DNA of 64,000 bases, taken from contig NVUW01000006.1 in assembly GCA_002733205.1 (NCBI GenBank), forward strand, positions 1 through 64,000, read 5' to 3'. The DNA comes from Thalassobium sp. GTDB lineage: Bacteria > Pseudomonadota > Gammaproteobacteria > Pseudomonadales > Oceanobacteraceae. Positions 19,490 through 29,075 of the stretch are shown one piece after another (position 1 is the first letter of the stretch; every line of letters begins with the position of its first letter). A model generated the notes under the pieces. The model saw only the letters and a list, made by a program, of their open reading frames with translations, was not told the DNA's origin and searched no databases. The translations under genes were made by a program, and so were the position numbers.

Positions 19490-22400
19490 TCAGCCAAGCT
19501 TCTCAAGCGCCTGATATTCCGCCGGTGCGCCGACGACAAAGTCGATACCAATGGAACGCAGAATTTCCCAGACGTTATTGTTTGCGCTGTATTCGGCAAT
19601 GGTTTTCTTGGCCATAAAGTGTGTGATTTCCTGAATGGATTTCACCAGCGCGTAGTCGGCGGAACTGGTGTGAAGCCCGTCGATAAAGCTGTGGTCGATC
19701 TTAACGTAGTCCACCGGCAGGGCTTTGAGGTATTCAAAGGACGACTGACCGGTACCGAAATCGGACAGCACAAACTGGCAGCCGAGGCTGCGCATTTCAT
19801 GCATAAAGTCGGCGGCATCTTCCAGATTGCGGATGGCCGATGTCTCGTTCAGCTCAAAACAGAGTTTCTTCACCGGAACATCTTTTTCCCGTGCCTGCTC
19901 AAAAATGTAGGCCAGCAGGCTTTCATCGTTGATGGCGTGGCCCGACAGGCGCAGTACAAAGCGGTTGATGCTTTGCGCAGCGGTGGGGTGGTCATGCATC
20001 CATTGCACTAACTGCTCCAGTGTCCAGCGATCCAGCATATACATGCGATTGTAGTTTTCGGCGGCCTGCAGATATTCCATCGGCGGAATCTGAGCGCCAT
20101 TTTTATCCTGGATACTGATGATGATTTCATACTGGCGCGTACCTTTATGCCGCTCCTGGATTGCGGTAATCGGCACGCACAGCACCTGCAGCTGATTGTT
20201 GGCCAGTGCCTGATTGAGCTTATTGCCCCAGGCCATAAATTCATCGTGGCGCAGGCGGCCGGCATCATCGAACTCGTACTGAACGATGCGTGAACCGCCT
20301 TTTTCTTTCGCGATTAAACAGGCGGATTCGGCTTGCTCAACCAGATCTGAAGCGTCGGTGATATCGGCATTCATGGCCGCCAGTCCGACGCTGATATGAA
20401 TATGGAAGCTGTCCTCAGCGCTGCTGATGGCAGCGCCTTCAATGGTTTTCTTCAGCAGTTTGGCACTGGCTTCGGCTTGTTCCATGTCGGCATGATTCAG
20501 TAACACGGCAAATTCATTACTGCCGATGCGCGCGCACAAAGCATCGTGACACTGATCTTCCAGCATGATTGCCACCGCCTGCAGGCAGGCATCGCCGCCA
20601 TCCACTCCATAGTTTTTATTGATCAATTTGAATTGGTCAATATCGATCATCGCGAGGGTACAGGGCGCCGGGTTGCGCAGACTGGCCTGGAAGCGCTCCT
20701 GCAGTTGGCGCAGGAAGTGCTGACGATTGGTCAGGCCGGTCAGGGCATCGATATTGGCCTGCTCGGAAAGGTCGCGGTAGATCTGTTGTACCAGTTTATC
20801 GACGCCCTGATCGACGGCCGATTCATCCTGTTCGTACATCCGTTTAACCCGGCCTTCGTCAAAGGCCCGGGCCAGTTCGGCCAGGGTAAAGTCGATGACC
20901 TTCATGCCGCTGTGATTCACACAGGCAAACTTAGAGGCGTCCTGAGCGATCCAGACCACGGAAGCTGACTGATCCTGTTCGACCAGCAACAACCAGTCAC
21001 CCACCTGCAGATTCATGGCGCGGCGCATGCCACGACCTTCCGGCACCACTTCGGCGGGTTTGGCGACGAAGGTTGGCAGATCGATGGCTTCGCGAATTTC
21101 ACCCTGATTCAGATGGCTTTCCGCCGCGGCCATGATTTCGTCATACCAGCGCTGATGCTCCGGCAGGCTGCCGTTCAGGCGGTCCAGCTCCGCGCGGGCG
21201 AGCTCCATCATTGGCTGAAAACGCTGCAATAACTCACGTCGTCCGCTGTTGTCCGGATTAAACAGCGCCAATACCTGACGATAGAGCTTTACCGCACCTT
21301 TGAAGCGTTTGCTGTCCGGGCCTTCGCGCAGCAACAGCAGGGACAGCATTTGTTGCCAGCCCTGTTGCAGCCACTCGACCACACAGGAAGGCAGGGTTCT
21401 GTCAGAGCTGTCTTTGCCGACCAGATGTTCGATCTGGCGGCGTACTTTCTGCAGCTTATGCTCACCTTCGGCGGCCTGAGCCACACGCTCAGCGTTCTGC
21501 TTGGCTTTGCGTTCTGCGCCCGTGACCAGTCCCTGCAGGCTTTCGAGCAGTTCGTCGAGTGAGTTCTCATCGGTGCTGATGTTATGCACGACCGGGTCGA
21601 TCATGCCCTGCAGGCGACTGGCGACCTGAGCTTCACCGCTGGTGGTCAGTTGTCCCAGCTTGGCCAGCTGATTCAGAACCTGACGACCGGGGTGGTCGGG
21701 GTTGAACAGCAGGCTGGCATCTTTCAGCATCAGCTGCAGCAAAGGCCAGCCCAGACGCTCAATGAACGGTTTAATGAAGTCGGCTACCTGATCGCTGGAC
21801 AGCAGGTGTTGGGTGACGTGTTCCAGTGTATCGATGGCATCGCGGGATTCTGCAGGCAGGCTGACGTCTTTTTCCGCCAGAACTTTCTCCACATGCTCAC
21901 GCACATGACCCTGAGCCAGACTTTGTTGCTGGGCAACGTGGCTGACGACATCACTGATCAGCTCCGGCTCGGCGGCGGGCAGGGTGTCCTGAGCGAGGGT
22001 TGCTTGTTCGAAGCGCTGGTAGCGCAGTTGCAGTAAATTCTGAATATTGGAGTAGGCCTGGCGCGCCTCTTCCTGGTGACGCTGAAAGTTCTGCAGGGTT
22101 TGTTCGTTGTAGTGCGCCGGTTGAGCGTTGCGCATCGCGGTGCTGGCATGATGGTTGGTGCCTGTCTGTGAGCCATTACCCGCAGGCATCGTATTGCCGG
22201 AGGCGTCGTTGTTGCCATTAGCGCCGCCGTTATTCTGATTATAACCATTACGGCTGTCCTGCTTTTCCGCCGCGGGTTTGCGGTAACGGAAGGTGAGCGG
22301 GATATCGATCTGTTTGACCAGGTTCTGATACGTGGTCTGCAGATTGCCGCCAGCGATTTGCTCAAAGGTTTCAAAGGCCAGTGCACGCGCTTCCTGCGGC

Positions 22401-23230
22401 AATTGCAGTTTTTCCAGACTGTCACGGAAGGCTTCGGTAATGGTGCCGGGTCCTATCGGGTTGAAGCAGTTTTCAATGCTGGCGTCGGACAGTGTGTCGA
22501 GCAGCTGGCGCAGTTCAAACGTCATGTGTGCCAGACGTGACTGCAGATGCGATGAGGTAACCTTGGCCAGCAGCCAATCTTCAAATTCAGCCTGTTGTAC
22601 CAGCGACAGGCGCATATCGCCGCTGGCCTGCTGATTCTCGGCGACATATTCCGGTTTGCCTTCAAACCACAATTCGAGCTGGCGCATCAGATTCTGGCTG
22701 AAACGCTGATGCAGCGCCGCGGCTTTTTCTTTGGATTGTTTTTCCAGACGCAGCCATTGTTGCTGCTCGGCGGTGTTGCGCGCCATATTGGCTTTGGTGA
22801 ACGTGCCTTCAAGAAATTCCGGCAGCCAGAGTTTAGGCAGGCGGTCGATCAGTGAATTGGCTTCCTGACGGAACAGCTCGAGATATTTTTTGCGCTGTTC
22901 AGGGTTGATCTTTTTTACGTTGCGATGGTTCTGATTAAATTCCTGCAGACGCAGAAACAGACGATCATCGGCTGTATGCAGATGCACACCGGCGTGCTGC
23001 TCGTTGCAGAACACCCATTCTACTTTGACATCGATTTTTTGTGTATCAAGCGCCAGCTCCAGCGTCAGGATGCCAGCGCTATTCTCTGGCTTACCGTGAG
23101 GCCAAAGCAGATGCATTCCGCTTTGCGAATAATCCAGTACCTGACAATCAAGCGCTGTGCCATCGGTCAATAATAAGCGGGCGTTAACGTAGGTGGAAAA
23201 GCGTGGGTGTTCTCTCAGTTCGACAGCCAT
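19490..23230 (-). CDS. PilZ-DUF1631-GGDEF-EAL protein with degenerate active sites
   Basis: 1246 residues. The N-terminus (about 1-100) looks like a PilZ domain (REHPRFSTYVNAR and later DYSQSGMHLL). A long helical middle (about 100-730) matches DUF1631, with a low-complexity Gly/Asn stretch near residue 340. A GGDEF-like domain follows (about 815-980) in which GGDEF reads GSNEF near residue 903, so cyclase activity is unlikely. The C-terminal EAL-like domain has YEI at the EAL position (near 1035) and SDFGTG instead of DDFGTG, so phosphodiesterase activity is also doubtful. Probable c-di-GMP receptor or scaffold, in the style of FimX or LapD. No signal peptide or membrane helix was seen. It is transcribed alone. 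Confidence 0.8.
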   Translation of the reverse strand: MAVELREHPRFSTYVNARLLLTDGTALDCQVLDYSQSGMHLLWPHGKPENSAGILTLELALDTQKIDVKVEWVFCNEQHAGVHLHTADDRLFLRLQEFNQNHRNVKKINPEQRKKYLELFRQEANSLIDRLPKLWLPEFLEGTFTKANMARNTAEQQQWLRLEKQSKEKAAALHQRFSQNLMRQLELWFEGKPEYVAENQQASGDMRLSLVQQAEFEDWLLAKVTSSHLQSRLAHMTFELRQLLDTLSDASIENCFNPIGPGTITEAFRDSLEKLQLPQEARALAFETFEQIAGGNLQTTYQNLVKQIDIPLTFRYRKPAAEKQDSRNGYNQNNGGANGNNDASGNTMPAGNGSQTGTNHHASTAMRNAQPAHYNEQTLQNFQRHQEEARQAYSNIQNLLQLRYQRFEQATLAQDTLPAAEPELISDVVSHVAQQQSLAQGHVREHVEKVLAEKDVSLPAESRDAIDTLEHVTQHLLSSDQVADFIKPFIERLGWPLLQLMLKDASLLFNPDHPGRQVLNQLAKLGQLTTSGEAQVASRLQGMIDPVVHNISTDENSLDELLESLQGLVTGAERKAKQNAERVAQAAEGEHKLQKVRRQIEHLVGKDSSDRTLPSCVVEWLQQGWQQMLSLLLLREGPDSKRFKGAVKLYRQVLALFNPDNSGRRELLQRFQPMMELARAELDRLNGSLPEHQRWYDEIMAAAESHLNQGEIREAIDLPTFVAKPAEVVPEGRGMRRAMNLQVGDWLLLVEQDQSASVVWIAQDASKFACVNHSGMKVIDFTLAELARAFDEGRVKRMYEQDESAVDQGVDKLVQQIYRDLSEQANIDALTGLTNRQHFLRQLQERFQASLRNPAPCTLAMIDIDQFKLINKNYGVDGGDACLQAVAIMLEDQCHDALCARIGSNEFAVLLNHADMEQAEASAKLLKKTIEGAAISSAEDSFHIHISVGLAAMNADITDASDLVEQAESACLIAKEKGGSRIVQYEFDDAGRLRHDEFMAWGNKLNQALANNQLQVLCVPITAIQERHKGTRQYEIIISIQDKNGAQIPPMEYLQAAENYNRMYMLDRWTLEQLVQWMHDHPTAAQSINRFVLRLSGHAINDESLLAYIFEQAREKDVPVKKLCFELNETSAIRNLEDAADFMHEMRSLGCQFVLSDFGTGQSSFEYLKALPVDYVKIDHSFIDGLHTSSADYALVKSIQEITHFMAKKTIAEYSANNNVWEILRSIGIDFVVGAPAEYQALEKLG

Positions 23231-23517
23231 AAGTCATCCGTTAATGCGGTGTAACCCTTGCTACACGCGGTTTTGGAGCCCGGACTGTGAGTATAGTCCG
23301 CTCTCTGATCCCTTCCCGTACTGTGCTGCAGTTTCGTACTCGCCTTGTGCCGGGCACGCACACACCGTTCACTGTCGCCGGTGCGGCAGGGTAGTGGTGT
23401 TTTTTGGCAATTGGCAGGAAACGCGAATATATCTATAAGCGTATATTCTTATCTAAAACGCCTGCCGCGCCTACTGTTATTACGGCCAAAGTGTAAGGCG
23501 CGGCGGCGGATGTTCAC
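23231..23517. other. Intergenic region upstream of the PilZ-DUF1631 gene
   Basis: It holds the promoter region of the leftward PilZ-DUF1631 gene (no clear -35/-10 pair found). It also has an AT-rich dyad, GAATATA (23425-23431) with TATATTC (23442-23448), and the terminator-like repeat of the next gene (23464-23504). No coding signal. Confidence 0.5.
23464..23504 (-). terminator. Inverted repeat past the sigma-54 activator gene
   Basis: GCCGCGCC (23464-23471) and GGCGCGGC (23497-23504) form a perfect 8-bp stem with a 25-nt loop. On the minus strand it is followed by AGGCGTTTTA. Possible terminator with a large loop. Confidence 0.4.
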
Positions 23518-24897
23518 TTATTTGTCCATATTGCTGCTGTTTTCTGCCCGTGCCTGTTTCAGTTTGCGGTACAGCGTGCGTTCGCTGATGCCGAGCTTGT
23601 AGGCCAGGTTGGCATTGTCACCGACATGCCGCGCTGCAAGTTGAGTCAGGTAGGCATTTTCGAGTTGGTCCAGCGGCATGATCTCAGGCAAACCATCGTG
23701 AGCAATGAATGCGGATGGCGTGTGATTGGCGTGTGCTCCCTGATGCTGACTGAACTGATGCAGATCCAGGTGCAGGTGTTCGGGTTCGATCTGCGAGCCG
23801 TCACACAGCAGAATGGCGCGCTCGATGCGATTACGCAGTTCGCGGATATTACCGGGGAACGGTTGCAGAATAAGCCAGTCGCAGGCGTCTTCGGATAATT
23901 GCAGTACGCGATGCTGGCTGAGTTGCTGCAGCAGGTGAGTGGCGAGTGGAATAATGTCTTCCGGCCGTTCTCGCAGAGAGGGCAGCAGCACCGGGAACGG
24001 ACTGATGCGGTAGTACAGATCCTGGCGGAAGGTACCGGCGGCAACCATATCTCCGAGTTGCCGGTGAGTGGCGCAGATCAGGCGGAAATCAGCTTGTTTG
24101 GGGGTAATGCTGCCGACCGGACGATAGCTGCCGGATTCAATCAGGCGCAGCAGCTTAACCTGCATTGGCATGGGAATATCACCAATTTCATCGAGAAACA
24201 GCGTGCCGCCCCGGGCCGCTTCGATCAATCCCGGTTTGCGGTGAGTGGCACCGGTAAAGGCGCCTTTTTCGTGGCCGAACAGCTCGCTTTCAAACAGGCT
24301 TTCCGTCAATCCTGAGCATTCTACGGTAACAAAAGGGTTGTTACGTCGCGGGCTGTGGCCGTGCAGATATTGTGCGGCCAGTTCTTTGCCGGTGCCGGAC
24401 TCGCCCAGCAACAGGACGCTGATATCGCTGGCCGCCGCGCGGCTGAGTAATTCCAGCATCTGTGTATAAGCCGGACTGTAACCGACCATTTGCTGCTCGA
24501 ATGGGCAATCCCCGTGTTGTACCGGGTTCATGATCTCGACGAAGAAACGGATCTCGCCCTCTTCGTCGCGTATCGGGCTGATCTCAACATCCACGTGCTC
24601 GCGCCCGCGGGCAGTATTATGAATATGCAGAATGCGCTGGCGCTGGCCGCTTTCAAAGCACTGTCGCAGCGGGCAGGTTTCTCCGGCCTGATCGCAGGGG
24701 ACTTTATAGCCATGGGACACCTCGTAACAGTGACGCCCGACGACCTGGTCATTATCACTGCCGGCAAAGGTATGACGATAGGCTTCATTGGCGGCGCAGA
24801 TTTCATAATCAGGACTGAGCAGGACAGCCGGTGCAGCGATCGCCTCCAGCAGTGAGGCAATGGCAGGCAAAGAACGATAATGCGGATGACTAAACAT
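23518..24897 (-). CDS. Sigma-54-dependent activator with cysteine-bearing PAS domain (FisR-like)
   Basis: Enhancer-binding protein of the NtrC type, 459 residues from the ATG at 24897; an alternative start 21 codons upstream is possible and neither has a strong ribosome site. An N-terminal PAS-like sensor (about 20-125) is followed by an AAA+ domain with Walker A GESGTGKE (165-172) and the sigma-54 contact loop GAFTGA (212-217), then a C-terminal Fis-type helix-turn-helix ([19 protein letters not shown]). The sensor holds Cys57, Cys68, Cys75 and Cys80. The first three are spaced 11 and 7 residues apart, like C53/C64/C71 of FisR, which senses sulfane sulfur in Cupriavidus. It is divergent from the cyd genes, whose upstream region has a sigma-54 promoter. 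Confidence 0.85.
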   Translation of the reverse strand: MFSHPHYRSLPAIASLLEAIAAPAVLLSPDYEICAANEAYRHTFAGSDNDQVVGRHCYEVSHGYKVPCDQAGETCPLRQCFESGQRQRILHIHNTARGREHVDVEISPIRDEEGEIRFFVEIMNPVQHGDCPFEQQMVGYSPAYTQMLELLSRAAASDISVLLLGESGTGKELAAQYLHGHSPRRNNPFVTVECSGLTESLFESELFGHEKGAFTGATHRKPGLIEAARGGTLFLDEIGDIPMPMQVKLLRLIESGSYRPVGSITPKQADFRLICATHRQLGDMVAAGTFRQDLYYRISPFPVLLPSLRERPEDIIPLATHLLQQLSQHRVLQLSEDACDWLILQPFPGNIRELRNRIERAILLCDGSQIEPEHLHLDLHQFSQHQGAHANHTPSAFIAHDGLPEIMPLDQLENAYLTQLAARHVGDNANLAYKLGISERTLYRKLKQARAENSSNMDK

Positions 24898-24921
24898 AGT
24901 ATGACGTCTGTGGCATAGCGT

Positions 24922-24945
24922 CTGACAAATCTGGCAGTGTGTCAG
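24922..24945. promoter_or_regulatory. Dyad, candidate upstream activator site
   Basis: CTGACA (24922-24927) and TGTCAG (24940-24945) are perfect inverted half-sites 12 nt apart. The centre is about 100 bp upstream of the predicted sigma-54 transcription start, the usual distance for an enhancer-binding protein. It also lies just ahead of the activator gene, so autoregulation is possible. Confidence 0.55.
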
Positions 24946-25009
24946 GGGTTTGTAAAGCATAACCTGCGGATTATTGTCTGCCGACGGCCATTATATGGCT
25001 TTGTCCGGG

Positions 25010-25026
25010 TTGGCCTGCTCTTTGCT
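25010..25026 (+). promoter_or_regulatory. Sigma-54 promoter facing the cyd operon
   Basis: TTGGCCTG, four bases, TTGCT: the -24 GG (25012-25013) and -12 GC (25024-25025) are exactly 10 bp apart, and most of the YTGGCACG-N4-TTGCW consensus is matched. Transcription would begin near 25036. Confidence 0.7.
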
Positions 25027-25219
25027 CTGTTCTGTGCCGCCAGGCATAAAGCGTCCATCGTCATCGCCCTGCGACAAAGCATCGCAGTGTTGTCATTGCA
25101 ATATTGCTCTATGCTGATGCTGTTATTTAGCCGCCGCCTTTTCCTGTGCTGCGGGTTCGCTTTGGTGGATTGTACGCGCTGCCCGGCGACAAATGAGTAC
25201 CTCATGCAAGAGAGTGTTT

Positions 25220-25417
25220 ATGGCAAAAAAATCCCTGTTTTCTGTGCCTCTGGTGCGTGAGCTGATGGTCGTACTGGTGATCAAGCTGATGCTGATCTTT
25301 GCCATCAAAATTATCTGGTTTTCTGAACCTGTGGACATGACCAATCCGCAGGATGCTGTTTCGCAACAATTTGGTTTTTCAACTACTACCCCCTCGCAAT
25401 CGGAGGATCAGCAATGA
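25220..25417 (+). CDS. cydP: Putative small cytochrome oxidase subunit CydP
   Basis: 65 residues with one membrane helix (about residues 13-35: [20 protein letters not shown]) after a short basic N-terminus ([14 protein letters not shown]), and a polar tail. This is the shape of the CydP family found just before cydA in Pseudomonas-like bacteria. The ATG at 25220 follows AAGAGAG; a longer in-frame start is less likely. The stop overlaps the cydA ATG (ATGA). The role is not established beyond association with bd oxidase. Confidence 0.72.
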   Translation: MAKKSLFSVPLVRELMVVLVIKLMLIFAIKIIWFSEPVDMTNPQDAVSQQFGFSTTTPSQSEDQQ

Positions 25418-27018
25418 TCAGTGAGAGTCTCGTCGATTTATCGCGGCTGCAGTTTGCTATCACCGCGCTTTATCACTTTTTGTTCGTGCCATTAACGCTG
25501 GGACTGTCGTTTATCCTGGCGATTATGGAGTCTGCCTATGTCATGACCGGTAAGCAGGTCTATCAGGATATGGTCAAGTTCTGGGGCAAGTTGTTCGGTA
25601 TTAACTTCGCGCTGGGCGTTACTACCGGCCTGACCATGGAATTTCAGTTTGGTACTAACTGGGCTTATTACTCACACTATGTGGGGGATATTTTCGGTGC
25701 ACCGCTGGCGATTGAAGGACTGATGGCTTTCTTCCTTGAGTCGACGTTTATCGGTCTGTTCTTTTTTGGCTGGGACCGCCTGACCCGTGTGCAGCATTTA
25801 ATGGTGACCTGGCTGGTGGCCATTGGCTCTAACATGTCGGCACTGTGGATTCTGATTGCTAACGGCTGGATGCAAAACCCGGTGGGTGCAGAATTTAATT
25901 ATGAAACCATGCGCATGGAAATGACCAATTTCGTCGAGGTGATTTTTAACCCGGTCGCGCAGGTTAAGTTTGTTCATACCGTATCAGCCGGCTACGTTAC
26001 CGGTGCCATGTTCGTGCTGGCTATTTCTGCTTATTACATGCTGAAAAAACGCGACCTGCCGTTTGCCCGCCGCTCGTTTGCCATTGCTGCAAGCTTTGGT
26101 TTTGCCTCGATTATCAGCGTTATTATTCTGGGTGATGAATCGGGTTATGAAATTGGCGATGTACAGAAAACCAAACTGGCGGCGATTGAAGCAGAATGGC
26201 ATACCCAGGAGCCACCGGCGGATTTCACTCTGATTGGCTTCCCGAATCAGGAAACCATGGAAACCGATTACGCGGTTAAAATTCCTGGCGCTCTGGGGTT
26301 AATTGCTACCCGTTCAGTGGATGAAGAAATCGTTGGTATTAAAGATCTTCTGAAAGAACACGAGCTGCGTATTCGTCGTGGTATTGAAGCTTATGCCTTG
26401 CTGGAAAAAATGCGTCGTGGTGATAAATCAGATCCGACCATCGCCGCCTTTGATGCATTAAAAGACGATCTTGGTTATGGCCTGTTGTTGAAGAAATACA
26501 CCAATAACGTGGTCGATGCGACCGAAGAACAAATTAAGCAGGCCGCACAGGATACCATTCCGAAAGTGGCGCCGATGTTCTGGGCATTCCGTTTGATGGT
26601 CGGCCTTGGCTTCCTGATGTTTATCCTGATTTCGCTGTCGTTCTATTACAGCACGCAACATAACGTAGAAACCAAAACCTGGTTGTTAAAGGCGCTGATT
26701 ATTTCTCTGCCAGCGCCCTGGATTGCCTGTGAAGTCGGTTGGTTTGTTGCAGAATTTGGCCGTCAGCCATGGTCGATTGCCGAAGTGTTACCAACGCATT
26801 TATCGGTATCAACCCGTTCGGTAGAAGATCTGTACATGAGTCTGGCTGGTTTTATTGGTCTGTATACGCTGCTGTTGATTGTCGAGATGTACCTGATGAT
26901 CCGCTTTTCACGCATGGGGCCATCCAGTCTGCATACCGGCCGCTATCACTTTGAACAGAATCACGGCGGAGGCGCGGCCATTGCCCAGCCTCAGCAAGCC
27001 GTAAAAGATCAGGCATAA
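25414..27018 (+). CDS. cydA: Cytochrome bd ubiquinol oxidase subunit I
   Basis: CydA holds hemes b558, b595 and d and oxidises ubiquinol to reduce O2 to water. 534 residues. Conserved parts are the N-terminal heme-ligand region ([19 protein letters not shown]), the quinol loop with [17 protein letters not shown], the Met-ligand segment [15 protein letters not shown], and [16 protein letters not shown]. The length fits the long Q-loop, E. coli-like class. It overlaps cydP by 4 nt and is 10 nt from cydB. bd oxidases tolerate cyanide and sulfide better than heme-copper oxidases. Confidence 0.97.
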   Translation: MISESLVDLSRLQFAITALYHFLFVPLTLGLSFILAIMESAYVMTGKQVYQDMVKFWGKLFGINFALGVTTGLTMEFQFGTNWAYYSHYVGDIFGAPLAIEGLMAFFLESTFIGLFFFGWDRLTRVQHLMVTWLVAIGSNMSALWILIANGWMQNPVGAEFNYETMRMEMTNFVEVIFNPVAQVKFVHTVSAGYVTGAMFVLAISAYYMLKKRDLPFARRSFAIAASFGFASIISVIILGDESGYEIGDVQKTKLAAIEAEWHTQEPPADFTLIGFPNQETMETDYAVKIPGALGLIATRSVDEEIVGIKDLLKEHELRIRRGIEAYALLEKMRRGDKSDPTIAAFDALKDDLGYGLLLKKYTNNVVDATEEQIKQAAQDTIPKVAPMFWAFRLMVGLGFLMFILISLSFYYSTQHNVETKTWLLKALIISLPAPWIACEVGWFVAEFGRQPWSIAEVLPTHLSVSTRSVEDLYMSLAGFIGLYTLLLIVEMYLMIRFSRMGPSSLHTGRYHFEQNHGGGAAIAQPQQAVKDQA

Positions 27019-27028
27019 GGAGCAGAGC

Positions 27029-28165
27029 ATGGATTACGAAACCCTGAAGTTAACATGGTGGGTACTGATCGGCGTGCTGCTGATCGGCTTTGCCGTGACC
27101 GACGGCTTTGATATGGGCGTTGGTGCCTTACTGCGCGTCATCGGTAAAACCGACAGTGAGCGCCGTGTGATGCTGAACACCATTGGTCCGCACTGGGATG
27201 GTAATCAGGTGTGGTTTATTACCGCCGGTGGTGCCCTGTTTGCGGCCTGGCCGGTGGTGTATGCGGTGGCGTTTTCGGGCTTTTACTGGGCGTTGCTGCT
27301 GGTGTTATTCGCCATGTTTTTCCGTCCGGTTGGATTTGAATACCGCTCGAAAATGGAAGATCCGCGCTGGCGCAGTGCCTGGGACTGGGGTCTGACCATC
27401 GGTGGTGCCGTACCGGCGTTGGTATTTGGTGTTGCCTTCGGTAATTTATTCCTCGGTGTGCCGTTTACCCTGGATGAGTTTATGCGCTCCACTTATACCG
27501 GTTCGTTCTGGGCGCTGCTGAATCCGTTTGCGCTGGTGGCCGGTCTGGTGAGTCTGGGGATGCTGGCCATGCATGGTGCAACCTATCTGCAGATGCGAAC
27601 CGACGGTGACCTGCATGAACGGGCGCGGAAAATTTCCGTTCTGCTGGCGATTATCGTAGCTGTGCTGTTTGCTCTGGCGGGTGTGTGGATTTATGTGGGT
27701 ATTGATGGTCTGGTGATTACCAGCACGATTAATACCGCTGCAGCAATCACACCGCTGGATAAAACCGTAGACGTTGCCGCCGGCGGCTGGCTGGAAAATT
27801 ATTCGCGCTATCCGGTCATGATCAGCGCGCCGGTTGTCGCTTTCGCCGGACTGTTATTTACTGTGCTGATGTCCGCGGCTAACCGTGGCGCGCTGGCCTT
27901 TATCGGCAGCTCGTTGGCGGTAACCGGTATTATTTGTACCGCGGGTTTCAGTCTGTTTCCGTTCATTATGCCGTCGAGCCTTAATCCGGCGTACAGCCTG
28001 ACCGTTTGGGATGTGGTGTCCAGTCATAAAACCCTCGGCATTATGTTCTGGGTGGCGATGATTTTTGTGCCCATTATTCTGCTGTATACCACCTGGGGTT
28101 ATTACAAAATGCGCGGACGTTTAACCACTGCCTTTATCGAAGACAATAAATACAGCACTTACTGA
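27029..28165 (+). CDS. cydB: Cytochrome bd ubiquinol oxidase subunit II
   Basis: Heme-free partner of CydA. 378 residues, hydrophobic; starts MDYETLKLTWWVLIGVLLIG, with GFAVTDGFDMGVGALLRVIG and NTIGPHWDGNQVWFITAGGA as family landmarks. RBS AAGGAG. A perfect hairpin follows before cydX. Confidence 0.97.
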   Translation: MDYETLKLTWWVLIGVLLIGFAVTDGFDMGVGALLRVIGKTDSERRVMLNTIGPHWDGNQVWFITAGGALFAAWPVVYAVAFSGFYWALLLVLFAMFFRPVGFEYRSKMEDPRWRSAWDWGLTIGGAVPALVFGVAFGNLFLGVPFTLDEFMRSTYTGSFWALLNPFALVAGLVSLGMLAMHGATYLQMRTDGDLHERARKISVLLAIIVAVLFALAGVWIYVGIDGLVITSTINTAAAITPLDKTVDVAAGGWLENYSRYPVMISAPVVAFAGLLFTVLMSAANRGALAFIGSSLAVTGIICTAGFSLFPFIMPSSLNPAYSLTVWDVVSSHKTLGIMFWVAMIFVPIILLYTTWGYYKMRGRLTTAFIEDNKYSTY

Positions 28166-28175
28166 TACAGAATGA

Positions 28176-28194
28176 GTGGCCGCAGCGCGGCCAC
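28176..28194 (+). promoter_or_regulatory. Stem-loop between cydB and cydX
   Basis: GTGGCCGC and GCGGCCAC form a perfect 8-bp stem with an AGC loop. It ends directly before the AAAGGAG ribosome site of cydX. No T-tract; likely an mRNA-stability or expression-tuning element. Confidence 0.55.
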
Positions 28195-28208
28195 AAAGGA
28201 GATTATTT

Positions 28209-28325
28209 ATGTGGTATTTCGCCTGGATTTTAGGGGTGTTGCTGGCCTGTTCCTTTGGTCTGATTAACGCCATGTGGCTGGAAATGAATGAAAATTTTGA
28301 TCGCGACGCGGATCTGAAAGAGTAA
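28209..28325 (+). CDS. cydX: Cytochrome bd small subunit CydX
   Basis: 38 residues, MWYFAWILGVLLACSFGLIN at the start, nearly identical to E. coli CydX over the membrane helix. CydX stabilises the heme b595/d site. AAAGGAG precedes the ATG. Confidence 0.95.
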   Translation: MWYFAWILGVLLACSFGLINAMWLEMNENFDRDADLKE

Positions 28326-28328
28326 GTC

Positions 28329-28625
28329 ATGAACGCACCGGTGGATTATAAAACTTACGGCCCGCTGTATGCGGGCTGGGCGCGGGCGCTGTCATTACTG
28401 GCGGCGCTGGGCTTATCGGGATTATTGCTGGCGGTGCCGCATGTGGTGGCCAGCGAAACCATGAATATTGATCATGGCCTGCTGTCTCTGTGTTTATGGG
28501 GGATCAGTGCCGGTTTTGTGCATGGTGTGGGCTATGTCCCGGAAATGAAAATCTGGCGGCTGCTGTTCAGCCCTTATGTTGGCTGGCCACTGATGCTGGT
28601 CTGTGGCTGGTGGTGGATTGCCTGA
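28329..28625 (+). CDS. ybgE: Cyd operon protein YbgE
   Basis: 98 residues, about three membrane helices; segments GFVHGVGYVPEMKIWRLLFS and PLMLVCGWWWIA match the YbgE family. It sits 3 nt after cydX. Its function in bd oxidase biogenesis is unknown. Confidence 0.88.
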   Translation: MNAPVDYKTYGPLYAGWARALSLLAALGLSGLLLAVPHVVASETMNIDHGLLSLCLWGISAGFVHGVGYVPEMKIWRLLFSPYVGWPLMLVCGWWWIA

Positions 28626-28685
28626 CAGCTGTCAGTACTAATACATTCCTGTATGCTTATTCGGAAATGCGAAAGGAGAACTGAC

Positions 28686-29066
28686 ATGGCATTAAGCAAA
28701 GACGATTTATTGGCTGAAGCACGCACCGCTGTTAATCCGGTGGATGCCGCCGCCGCTGAAGCATTGTTGGCACAAGGCGCGGTGGTGCTGGATGTGCGTG
28801 AACCGGCGGAGTTCGATATGGGCCACTTGCCCGGTGCGGTTAACGTACCGCGTGGCGTACTGGAATTTCGCGTGGGTGATCACCCGGCATTAACCAACCC
28901 GCAGGCCGATATTCTGCTCTACTGCAAAAATGGCGGACGCAGCACGCTGGCGGCTTATACGCTGAAGCGTATGGGCTTTGAACAGGTCAAAATGCTGGTG
29001 GGCGGCTTTGACGGCTGGAGCGGCACAGTACACAAAGTTGAAGTTGACCCAAGCGTGTATCGCTGA
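28686..29066 (+). CDS. Single-domain rhodanese-like sulfurtransferase
   Basis: 126 residues from the ATG at 28686, which has AAAGGAG upstream. A single rhodanese domain with VVLDVREPAEFDMGHLPGA and the active-site loop YCKNGGRS, so the catalytic Cys is present. No signal peptide. Sulfurtransferases of this type move sulfane sulfur and can use cyanide or thiols as acceptors. Its place directly after the bd oxidase genes and under the same predicted sigma-54 promoter points to reactive sulfur handling. Confidence 0.85.
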   Translation: MALSKDDLLAEARTAVNPVDAAAAEALLAQGAVVLDVREPAEFDMGHLPGAVNVPRGVLEFRVGDHPALTNPQADILLYCKNGGRSTLAAYTLKRMGFEQVKMLVGGFDGWSGTVHKVEVDPSVYR

Positions 29067-29075
29067 GGAGTTGCT

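Larger units (their letters stand above)
24898..25219. other. Divergent control region between the activator and the cyd operon
   Basis: 322 bp without a credible gene. It carries a dyad at 24922-24945, a sigma-54 promoter at 25010-25026 and a predicted untranslated leader of about 180 nt before cydP. No FNR/Anr box (TTGAT-N4-ATCAA) was found, which is unusual for bd oxidase genes. Confidence 0.6.

Noticed and set aside
24898..25219. FNR/Anr box upstream of the cyd genes
   Set aside because: No TTGAT-N4-ATCAA or close variant was found; TTGTCATTGCAATATTG is too far from the consensus.
24937..25260. 107-codon plus-strand frame upstream of cydP
   Set aside because: It crosses the sigma-54 promoter and is out of frame with cydP; Cys- and Arg-rich composition typical of chance frames.
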